From: Streptomyces uncialis | GTDB lineage: Bacteria; Actinomycetota; Actinomycetes; Streptomycetales; Streptomycetaceae | Assembly (NCBI RefSeq): GCF_001905345.1 | Contig: NZ_LFBV01000009.1 | Span: 186,001 to 250,000, forward strand | DNA: 64,000 nucleotides | Reading direction: 5' to 3' | Part shown: one piece after another, positions 25,784 through 33,624 of the stretch | How positions within the stretch are numbered: position 1 is the stretch's first letter | Layout: every line of letters starts with the position of its first letter | Notes under the pieces: model-generated | What the model was told of the DNA's origin: nothing | The model's input: the letters and a program-made list of their open reading frames with translations, nothing else | Databases searched by the model: none | Made by a program: the position numbers and the translations under genes

Positions 25784-25807
25784 TTGATCCCGGCATGCCG
25801 GGATCAA
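25784..25807. promoter_or_regulatory. 24-bp perfect palindrome in the rpmB leader
   Basis: The half TTGATCCCGGCA is followed directly by its exact complement, with no loop, ending 34 bp before the rpmB ATG (25750) on the minus strand. A loopless palindrome suits a dimeric DNA-binding protein or an RNA leader structure. It does not resemble the Zur box I remember. Confidence 0.5.
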
Positions 25808-26005
25808 TGATCGGGTGGCGCTGCCAGGGGAAAGGCCCGATGCGGATCGGGCAACCGAAGCAGCATACTACGGCTGCCCCGGTGCAACGAAACTACCACG
25901 AGCGCCCCCGGACTCCCGCCCCGCCCCTGGTCGCGGGCCCTCTTCCGGGGGGACCCCGCCCGGGGTCTACGCTGCGTCGCAGTCCGGATGCCGAAGGAGC
26001 GACAG

Positions 26006-27751
26006 GTGCCGCAGATCCTCGACGCCGCCCTGGTGCGCGCCTGGTGCGCGCTGTCCCTCGACGCGCTGGGCAGGGCCCGTGAGGAGATCGACGCGATCAA
26101 TGTCTACCCGGTCGCGGACGGTGACACGGGGACCAATCTCTATCTGACGCTGGAATCCGCGGCGCAGGCCGTGGAGGCCGCGTTCGCCGGGCACGAGCCG
26201 GAGCTGCCGTCGGCGGCGCAGGCCGCCCGCGCGATGGCCCACGGCGCGCTCATCGGGGCACGCGGCAACTCCGGCACGATCCTCGCGCAGCTCCTGCGCG
26301 GGATGGCCGAGGTGCTCGCGGCGGAGGACGCGCGGGACACCGCCGACGAACCGGTGGGCCCGGCGCGGGCGGCCGGGGACGCCCGCGCGCTGCGACGCGC
26401 GCTGCGGCGGGCCGCGGAGTCGGCGTACGAGGCGGTCGCGCACCCCGTCGAGGGCACGGTCCTGACGGTGGCGACGGCGGCGGCGGACGGGGCGGCCGGA
26501 GCCGCCGACGACTGCCGGTCCGTCGTACGCGCCGCGTACCGAAGCGCCAGGACGGCGCTGGAGGCCACACCACGCCAGCTGGCCGTCCTGGGGCGGGCCG
26601 GGGTCGTGGACGCCGGTGGACGGGGCCTGGTGGCCGTCCTGGGGGCACTGGTGGAGGCGTGCACGGGGGAGCGGCCCGCTCCGGCGCTCCCGGGCCCGTC
26701 CGGCGCGGCCGGGTCGCCTGGACCGGCAGGGTCGGCCGAGCAGGTGGAGCCGGACGGATCGGTGGAGTCGGTCGAGGAGTGCGAGGACGGGGTGGGCGGA
26801 CCCGCGTACGAGGTGATCTATCTGCTGGAGGCCACCGACCCGGCCGTCGAGCGGCTGCGGGCCCGGCTCGACGGGCTCGGGGACTCCCTGGTGGTCGTCG
26901 GCGGCGACGGGCTGTGGAACGTCCATGTGCACGTCGACGACGCGGGTGCCGCCGTGGAGGCCGGGGTCGAGGCGGGCCGCCCGTACCGCATCCGGATCAC
27001 CCACTTCGGCGCCGGGGACGCGCACACCGCGCGCGGGGGCGACGCCCGTCCCGTACGGGAACCGGCGCAGCGCGCGATCGTGGCCGTCGTCCCCGGCGAG
27101 GGCCTCGCGGGGCTGTACGGCGAGGCCGGGGCCACCACGGTCCTCGCCCGCCCCGGAGAGCCGCCCGCCAGCGGGGAACTGGTGCAGGCGATCCGGCGCG
27201 CGCACGCGCGTGAGGTGGTCCTGCTGCCGAACGACGCCGATCTGCGGCACACCGCGGCGGCGGCGGCCGAACAGGCCCGCACCGAGGGGGTGCGGGTCGC
27301 GCTGATCCCCACCCGGTCCGCGGTCCAGGGCATCGCCGCGCTCGCCGTCCACGAGCCGGGCCGCCGCTTCGACGAGGACGTGGTGTCGATGACCTCGGCC
27401 GCCGGCGCGACCCGGTACGCCGAACTGGCCGTAGCCGAGCGGCAGTCCTGGACCACCGCGGGCATCTGCCAGGCCGGGGACGTGCTCGGGCTGATCGACG
27501 GCGACGTGGCGGTGATCGGGGCGACCCCCGGCCCGGACGCCACGGACACCCTCGTGGAGACGGCGGTGACCGTTCTCGACCGGATGCTCGCGGCGGGCGG
27601 CGAGATGGTCACCCTCGTCCTGGGCGACGAGGTCCCCGACCGCGTCGCCGACCTCCTGGAACGCCACGTCAGGGACGCCCACCTGGCGGTCGACACGGTG
27701 GTCTACCGAGGCGGCCGCCACGCGGCCCTCCTCCTGGTAGGCGTCGAGTAA
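26006..27751 (+). CDS. DAK2-domain kinase-like protein (fatty-acid kinase FakA/YloV family)
   Basis: About 581 aa. Residues 1-210 are the DAK2/DhaL-like domain with the metal-binding NVYPVADGDTGTN (32-44) and ARGNSGTILAQLLRGMAE. The remaining 370 residues include the FakA-type C-terminal domain (NVHVHVDDAGAAVEAG, GRPYRIRITHFG, and the LPNDADLRHTA region). In firmicutes this protein phosphorylates fatty acids with a FakB partner. No FakB gene is nearby, so the substrate here is uncertain. GTG at 26006 follows GAAGGAG by 7 nt; an ATG 6 codons earlier overlaps the Shine-Dalgarno and is rejected. Confidence 0.9.
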   Translation: MPQILDAALVRAWCALSLDALGRAREEIDAINVYPVADGDTGTNLYLTLESAAQAVEAAFAGHEPELPSAAQAARAMAHGALIGARGNSGTILAQLLRGMAEVLAAEDARDTADEPVGPARAAGDARALRRALRRAAESAYEAVAHPVEGTVLTVATAAADGAAGAADDCRSVVRAAYRSARTALEATPRQLAVLGRAGVVDAGGRGLVAVLGALVEACTGERPAPALPGPSGAAGSPGPAGSAEQVEPDGSVESVEECEDGVGGPAYEVIYLLEATDPAVERLRARLDGLGDSLVVVGGDGLWNVHVHVDDAGAAVEAGVEAGRPYRIRITHFGAGDAHTARGGDARPVREPAQRAIVAVVPGEGLAGLYGEAGATTVLARPGEPPASGELVQAIRRAHAREVVLLPNDADLRHTAAAAAEQARTEGVRVALIPTRSAVQGIAALAVHEPGRRFDEDVVSMTSAAGATRYAELAVAERQSWTTAGICQAGDVLGLIDGDVAVIGATPGPDATDTLVETAVTVLDRMLAAGGEMVTLVLGDEVPDRVADLLERHVRDAHLAVDTVVYRGGRHAALLLVGVE

Positions 27752-27774
27752 CCCCCCGGCGCCGACGCAGTACC

Positions 27775-28240
27775 CGCACGCGAACAGGTACGCCCAGGGG
27801 CCGCGCCCCAAGGGGCGCGAGGAACTGCGCGAGCAACCACGGGCAACCCGCACCCGAACGGGCACGGCAGGGGGCGCGACCGCAGGGGCGCGAGGAACTG
27901 CGCACCCCCGTAAGTACCCGCACAGGAACGAGTACGCCCAGGGGCCGAGACCCAAAGGGGCGCGGGGAACTGCGCGAGCAACCACGGACGACCCGCACCC
28001 GAACGGGCACGGCAAGGGGCGCGACCGTAGGGGCGCGGGGAACTGCGCGAGCAACCACGGGCAACCCGCACCCGAGCGGGCACAGCAAGGGCCGAGACCC
28101 AAAGGGGCGCGGGGAACTGCGCGAGCAACCACGGACGACCCGCACCCGAGCGGACACAGCAAGGGGCGCACCCCACGAGCACCCCGCACGGGAACACGTG
28201 CTGACCGCCGAAGCCCTCACGGCGCAAGCGAAGACGCCCC
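27775..28240. repeat. Intergenic repeat block 3 (five direct units)
   Basis: Direct cores at 27812 (GAGGAA variant), 27885 (same variant), 27957, 28030 and 28104, spaced 73, 72, 73 and 74 bp. Each is followed by GAGCAACCACGG or ACCCCCGTAAG and by CCCGCACCCGAACGGGCAC. The hairpin GCGCCCC-AA-GGGGCGC precedes the first core. No inverted arm and no central module. It lies between the convergent DAK2 and TPR genes and touches the TPR stop. Confidence 0.9.
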
Positions 28241-28241
28241 G

Positions 28242-31200
28242 CTACCGCCGACCCGCCCCCTGGGGCCCGCCCTGGGCCAGATGCGCCAGCAACTCCTCCG
28301 CGGCGACAGCGGCGGCGGCCCGCCCGACCGCCCCGTCGTCCGAGGACCCCTCGGACGACGCCAGCACCGACCGCGCGCGGCCCTCCGCCTCCGCACGGCG
28401 CCCCAGCCGCCCGAGCAGCCACCCGGCGGCGACCGTCGCGGACATCGCGCCGTCCCGCGCGGCGGGCCCCAGCGAGGTGTACGCGTCGACCGCGAGGTCC
28501 ATGTGCCCGAGCGCCTCCTCGAACACCGCGCGGACGGCGGGGTCCTCGTCCGTCCCGCCGCCGTGCCCGCGCAGCAGCAGCTCGGCGAACTGCCGCCGGG
28601 TCTGCGCGAGTTCCGACACCAGCCGCTCCCGGGCGCCGGCGCCGGCACCCTCGTCGTCCCCGTCGCCCTGCGCGGCAGTCGCCCTGTCGGCGGCCGACAG
28701 GGCGGCCACGCACTCCAGGACGGCGGCCTCCATCAGCTCCCGTGCCTCGGCCGCCCCGGCCTCCGCCAGATGCCCCGCGTCCTCGTCGACCATCAGCCAC
28801 GCGCGGGCCCGCAGCGAGCGCACGAACCCGTACGGATTGCCCAGCTCCCGCCACAGCTCACCGGCCCGCTCGTACGCCTGGTCCGCCTCGGCGGGGAGCC
28901 CCGCGTGGCCCAGCGACTCGGCGGCCATGTGCGCGAGCATCGCGTGGTCGCGCTGCTCGGGCCAGGCACGGGCGAGGTCGGCGGCCACCAGCCAGTGCTC
29001 GGCGGCGCCCCGGTGGTTGCCCAGCTCCCGCAGACAGTCGCCCAGCCACCACCGGGTCTGCACGAGCGTGCCGTCCCCATGGGCCTCCTGGGTCAGATCC
29101 GGCAGCGCGGCCTCCAGCACCTCGGCCGCCTCCGCGTACCGTTCGCGCTGGATCAGCAGCCCGCCCAGCTGATGCCGTGCCCACGCGCCCATGACGGGTC
29201 CCTCGTCGGCCTCGTCGGCCCAGTGCGCCGCCTCCAGCGCGTGCGCGCTCGCCTCGACGACCTCTCCCTGGCGGGCGAGGCCGTCGGCCAGCTGACTGTG
29301 CAGCTGGGCGTGGTGGGACGGCGACAGGAACGCCCCGCCGTGCTCCAGCGCGGCGCGTGCCGCGCGGGTGGCGGTGTCCAGGTCCTCCAGATGGCGTGCC
29401 AGGGTCGCCAGCCGTGACGCGGGCTCCGCCGCGAACCAGGGGGTGCCCGCCGCGACATAGCCCTGCCACGCGCGCGTGAAGCCCGCCATGGAGCCCTCGG
29501 TGTCACCGCCGAACGCGGCCAGCTCGGCGAGCATGGCGTGCGCCGCCGCCCGGCGGGAGACCAGCCGGGGGTCGTCGGGGTGCCGCTCGGTGAGCGCCAG
29601 CAGCCGCAGTACGGCCGCCTCGGCCGTCCGCGAGACCTCGTTCCCCGTACTGTCGCCCGCCTCCGGGCCCACCGCCTCCGGGCCCACCGCCTCCGGGCCC
29701 ACCGCCTCCGTGGGCCCGCCGGGCCCCGTACGCTCCGGCTGCTCCGCGGGGGCCTCGTACAGCGCCAGCATCAGCACCCGCGCGTGGTACAGCAGCATCG
29801 ACGCCGCGTGCCGCGCGCCCTCGCCGGACTCCTCGTACCGGGCGACGGCCCGCCCGGTCGCTTCCGTGAGCGCGCTCAGTGCCCCGGCCCCGGTGGCGCC
29901 GTCCCGCATCGCCCGCACATAGGCGCCCCGCGCGCGTGCCTCCACCGCCTCGTCGGGATCGCCCGCCTCCTCGTACAGCCCGGCCGCGCGCTCGAACAGC
30001 GCCGCGTCCGCGCCCGCCATGGCCTCGTGGTCGGCGATCTCCGCGCGGTCCCGGACGGTCAGCGGGACACCCGCCGCGTCCGCCGCGCCCAGCGCCGCCG
30101 CCCAAGCCGCCCCGGCACCCGGATGCCGCGCCTCGGTGAGCCGCCGGGCCTCCGCGAGAAGCGCGTCGAGACCGCCGTCGGACGGCTCGTCCACGAGCGC
30201 TCGCACCGCCTGCCGCGTGGACACCTTCGGCAGCCGGGGCGCCCGTACCCCCAGCGGCAGCCGCTCCACGAGCGGCCGCTGGGCCATCCGCGCGCGCAGC
30301 TCCGCGCCCACATGGCCGCTGCCGTTGCGCTCGTCGAACCGCCCACCGATCGCGACGGCCTCCCCGCGCGCGTGCACGGCGAGTTCCCGGGCCGTCCACG
30401 ACCGCCCGGCGGGCCCGGGGACGGGCCGCTCGCCCAGCCCGAGTTCGATCAGCCGCTCGGTGAGCAGGGCCGCCACCGCCAGGTAGTTCATCCGGCTCCG
30501 GGGCTGCCCGTCGTCGGTGAAGTACGCCGGACGGTCGGCCAGCAGTTCGAGCGCCCGCGCCTCGTTCCCGGTCAGCGCGCAGAACTCCACGTGCTGCGCG
30601 TACGCCCCGCGCATGCTCTCCATCTCGCGCACCAGCCGCAGCCCCCGCAGATGATGGGCCCGCGCCTCGTCCAGCCGCCCCACCCGCACCAGCGGCAACA
30701 GGCTCGACGCCAGCGACGCGTGCGGCTCATGGGCGCAGGTGTACTCGCCCTCCAGCACCGGACGCCACAGTTCCAGTGCCTGCTCGTCGTGCCGCCGATG
30801 CGCCTCGAACCACGCCTGGTCGTGCAGTTCGCACGCGTGGCAGTCGCTCATCCGGTCCCGGTCGGCGGCCCGCCACGCGCGATGCGCGCGTTCCGCCCGC
30901 TCCAGGTCACCGATGTGCAGGGCCACACTGTGCTCGCTGGAACGCACCGCCCGCTCCGAGAAACCGGCGACCCGGTACCGGTGCTCCATCTCGGCGAGCC
31001 ACTTCTCGATCGACGCCAGCGGGATGTGCGGCTGGTCCAGCATCCCCGCGGACATCCACTTGAACGCCCAGTGCAGGGAGTGCGTCTCGTACTCGTCGAA
31101 GTCCTGCGGACCCTCGTCCCACATGCGCAGCAGCCGCGCGAAGGGCACGAACATCTTGTCCTTCTCGGAGCTGTAGCAGTACACCTGCAACTGATGCCCC

Positions 31201-31361
31201 AGCGCCTCGATCACCGCGAGCGGGACACCCAGCCCCTCCGCCGCCACGACCAGGGCCTCCGCGCGCGCGTTGCGCGCGGGTCCCTCCGGCCGGCCGTCGT
31301 TCTCGGCGATCGCGGCACGCAGCGCGCCGAGATCCATGGCGGGAGCGTTCGCGTCGGTCAT
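28242..31361 (-). CDS. Large TPR-like repeat protein paired with an HSP90-family protein
   Basis: 1039 aa starting at ATG 31361, which overlaps the stop of the HSP90-family gene (ATGA), so translation is coupled. The sequence is dense in amphipathic helical repeats, for example the segment RHLEDLDTATRAARAALEHG and GDCLRELGNHRGAAEHWLVAADLARAW, typical of tetratricopeptide-like repeats through residues about 300-950. No catalytic motif is visible. A 15-bp repeat inserts GPEAV three times near residue 555. By position it may act as a co-chaperone or client adaptor. This is inference: eukaryotic Hsp90 uses TPR partners, but the C-terminal MEEVD peptide is absent here. Confidence 0.85.
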   Translation of the reverse strand: MTDANAPAMDLGALRAAIAENDGRPEGPARNARAEALVVAAEGLGVPLAVIEALGHQLQVYCYSSEKDKMFVPFARLLRMWDEGPQDFDEYETHSLHWAFKWMSAGMLDQPHIPLASIEKWLAEMEHRYRVAGFSERAVRSSEHSVALHIGDLERAERAHRAWRAADRDRMSDCHACELHDQAWFEAHRRHDEQALELWRPVLEGEYTCAHEPHASLASSLLPLVRVGRLDEARAHHLRGLRLVREMESMRGAYAQHVEFCALTGNEARALELLADRPAYFTDDGQPRSRMNYLAVAALLTERLIELGLGERPVPGPAGRSWTARELAVHARGEAVAIGGRFDERNGSGHVGAELRARMAQRPLVERLPLGVRAPRLPKVSTRQAVRALVDEPSDGGLDALLAEARRLTEARHPGAGAAWAAALGAADAAGVPLTVRDRAEIADHEAMAGADAALFERAAGLYEEAGDPDEAVEARARGAYVRAMRDGATGAGALSALTEATGRAVARYEESGEGARHAASMLLYHARVLMLALYEAPAEQPERTGPGGPTEAVGPEAVGPEAVGPEAGDSTGNEVSRTAEAAVLRLLALTERHPDDPRLVSRRAAAHAMLAELAAFGGDTEGSMAGFTRAWQGYVAAGTPWFAAEPASRLATLARHLEDLDTATRAARAALEHGGAFLSPSHHAQLHSQLADGLARQGEVVEASAHALEAAHWADEADEGPVMGAWARHQLGGLLIQRERYAEAAEVLEAALPDLTQEAHGDGTLVQTRWWLGDCLRELGNHRGAAEHWLVAADLARAWPEQRDHAMLAHMAAESLGHAGLPAEADQAYERAGELWRELGNPYGFVRSLRARAWLMVDEDAGHLAEAGAAEARELMEAAVLECVAALSAADRATAAQGDGDDEGAGAGARERLVSELAQTRRQFAELLLRGHGGGTDEDPAVRAVFEEALGHMDLAVDAYTSLGPAARDGAMSATVAAGWLLGRLGRRAEAEGRARSVLASSEGSSDDGAVGRAAAAVAAEELLAHLAQGGPQGAGRR
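29661..29705 (-). repeat. 15-bp tandem repeat inside the TPR-like gene
   Basis: Three perfect copies of CTCCGGGCCCACCGC, encoding GPEAV repeats in the minus-strand protein. A coding minisatellite. Confidence 0.85.
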
Positions 31362-33331
31362 CGTCCGTCCTCCCCGGGGCCGGTGTGCGTGGCCCACTCC
31401 AGCAGCCCCATGAACGCCCGGTTCAGCAGCGCCGAGTCGGCGGGCCGCAACGGGCGCTGCGCCATCAGCAGGGCCTGCCCGTACAGCGACTCCGTCGCCG
31501 TCCCGATCAGTTCCGGGTCCCGCAGCCCGCTGATCCTGCGGATCAGCGGATTGTGGTGGTTGAGCACCAGCCGCGCGCGCGGGGCGCTGCCCCGCAGCGA
31601 GCCGAGGATGCCCGCCCACAGGTCGTCGGCCTGGTCCGCGGCGTCCGCGCGGGCCTGCTCGTGCCGCGCCTGCCGGTCGTCCAGGTGCAGCGCGGGCACG
31701 GACACCGGGTGGAACGCGCGCAGCGCCACATCGCAGCCCAGCGGATCGAGCCTCGCGCGCGCGGCGGCGAGGAAGGCGCCCAGCGCCAGCTCCTCCGCCG
31801 GGTCGACGGAGTCCAGATGCGCGGTCACCGTGTCGGCGTCGAGCTCCGCCACCACGGTCCCGGGCCGCACCGACGGCAGCGCCTCCAGCAGCTCCGCGTC
31901 GTACGTGTAGCCGCCGTTGACCACCCCGACGCCCTGCGCGGACGCGATGGGGGAGACCTGGCGGAACTCCTCCACCGTCCGGGTGAAGTGCACCACCGGG
32001 TGGCGCCGCGCGAACTCGTCCAGCGACAGCCGTCCGTCGGTCGTCTCGAACGGCAGCCACGGCAGCATCGTGCGCAGCATGTCCCGGTCGTGCCGCGCCA
32101 GCGACTTGACGCCCAGATGGTGCACCGAGACGAACGCGGCCAGCCGCTCCGGGTCCCCGGCCGCCAGCCCGGTCAGCCAGCCCCGGACCCGCTCCCCGAG
32201 CGCCTCCCGGACGGCCGCCAGGGTCTCGTCCTCGTACAGCGCCTCACGGGACGCGGTGGGGCGCAGACTGTCCGTGTCGAGGACGCAGCGCACGAAGAAC
32301 GCCCAGTCGGGCAGCAGCTGTTCGGCGCGCTCGGTCAGCAGCATGCCCTTGAGGTGCACCCGGTGCCCCGCCCGCTGCGCCGGGCTCAGGGCCTGCGGCA
32401 GCACGTACGCGACCCCCCGCACCCCGGCCAGCGGTACGTCCAGGTCGATCGCGTCCAGCGGGCTGAAGCCGAACACCTCGTGACAGTGCCGGGCCAGCGC
32501 CACCCGCCGCGCGGCGGGGCTCGGGTACGGGCGGTCCCAGGGCGCCGGGAGCTCCGTCACCGGTACGTCGCCCACCCGCACGTCGTACGGCAGGAGCGCG
32601 CCGAAGTCACGGGCCAGGGCCAGCACCCGCTCCTCGTCGAGCCATTCGCCCGCGCCCGCCCGTGCCTCCAGACGGACCGTGGTGCCCGGTTCGGGCCGGG
32701 CCTCGTCCGGCAGCACACGCACGGTGTACGAACCGTCGTCGCGGGCCGTCCACTCGACGGGCGGCGCCCCGGGGGTCCGCGCCGAACGGCTCACGACCCG
32801 GATGCGCTCGGCGACCACGAAGCAGGCCAGCAGACCGATGCCGAACTGGCCCAGGAACTGCGAACGCGCCGACTCCAGTCCGAGGGCCGCGACGGGATCG
32901 GCCCCGCCCGGCATCCCGGCGCCGGACCGCTTGGAGCTGCGCCCGATCGTCGCCAGCAGCGAGTGGACGTCGTCCTCGGTCAGCCCGATCCCGGAGTCCT
33001 CCACGCACAGCGTCGCCCCGGCCGTCCCGCTCGCCGGGGTCACGGTGAGCCGCACCCGCGCGGGCGCGTCCGGCTGTTCGGCGCGGCGGGCCGTGACGGC
33101 GTCCACCGCGTTCTGGAGCAACTCGCGCAGATACACCTTGGGGCTGGAGTACAGATGCTGCGAGAGCAGATCCACCAGCCCCCGGAGATCGACCTGGAAC
33201 GAATGCGGTCTCCCGGCCGTCGGCAACGGCTGGTCCGCCCCGGGCGGGGGGTCCGCCCGCGGGGTCTGGGTCGGCTGGGGTGCCCGGTTGTCCTGGGGCA
33301 CATGGGGCGGCTGAGGTGTCTGAGAGTCCAT
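31358..33331 (-). CDS. HSP90-family ATPase (HtpG-like)
   Basis: 657 aa. A Pro-rich 42-residue extension precedes FQVDLRGLVDLLSQHLYSS. The GHKL ATPase motifs are VYLRELLQNAVDAV (about 66-79; Asn74 binds Mg), the G-box DSGIGLT (about 112-118) and FLGQFGIGLLACFVVA. A middle domain and C-terminal region follow, with HRVHLKGMLLTERAEQLLPDW, so the chaperone is complete although divergent from E. coli HtpG. ATG at 33331 has no strong Shine-Dalgarno. It is the first gene of a pair with the TPR-like gene and is divergent from recG. I remember DAK2 and recG as adjacent in S. coelicolor, so this pair may be an insertion. Confidence 0.9.
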   Translation of the reverse strand: MDSQTPQPPHVPQDNRAPQPTQTPRADPPPGADQPLPTAGRPHSFQVDLRGLVDLLSQHLYSSPKVYLRELLQNAVDAVTARRAEQPDAPARVRLTVTPASGTAGATLCVEDSGIGLTEDDVHSLLATIGRSSKRSGAGMPGGADPVAALGLESARSQFLGQFGIGLLACFVVAERIRVVSRSARTPGAPPVEWTARDDGSYTVRVLPDEARPEPGTTVRLEARAGAGEWLDEERVLALARDFGALLPYDVRVGDVPVTELPAPWDRPYPSPAARRVALARHCHEVFGFSPLDAIDLDVPLAGVRGVAYVLPQALSPAQRAGHRVHLKGMLLTERAEQLLPDWAFFVRCVLDTDSLRPTASREALYEDETLAAVREALGERVRGWLTGLAAGDPERLAAFVSVHHLGVKSLARHDRDMLRTMLPWLPFETTDGRLSLDEFARRHPVVHFTRTVEEFRQVSPIASAQGVGVVNGGYTYDAELLEALPSVRPGTVVAELDADTVTAHLDSVDPAEELALGAFLAAARARLDPLGCDVALRAFHPVSVPALHLDDRQARHEQARADAADQADDLWAGILGSLRGSAPRARLVLNHHNPLIRRISGLRDPELIGTATESLYGQALLMAQRPLRPADSALLNRAFMGLLEWATHTGPGEDGR

Positions 33332-33624
33332 CGTCGCTGCGCCGGTGGGGGGAAGGACGACGGCGCGGGTCGGGCGGTCCCGCGAACCGGTGACCGCGAG
33401 CGGGCTGGGGCCAGGTCATCCTAGGCCCTGTCCTCACACCGGTGTCCGCCGCACGCAAGTCCGGTCCCCCGCCCGCCGGAACGGACCGGGTCCCACCGGC
33501 CGGGACCGCCCCCCGACCGCCTCGCGGACACGGTCGCCCCACCCGCGCCCCACGGTCGGCGAACTCATCCGGCCGAACCGGCTGACCAGCGACTTTCCCC
33601 CCGAAATCGCGGGGATCTACGACG

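Noticed and set aside
27781..28122. Regular short repeats that could be read as a CRISPR array
   Set aside because: The intervals between cores are themselves similar between units rather than unique spacers, the core can occur in both orientations within a block, and no cas gene is present.
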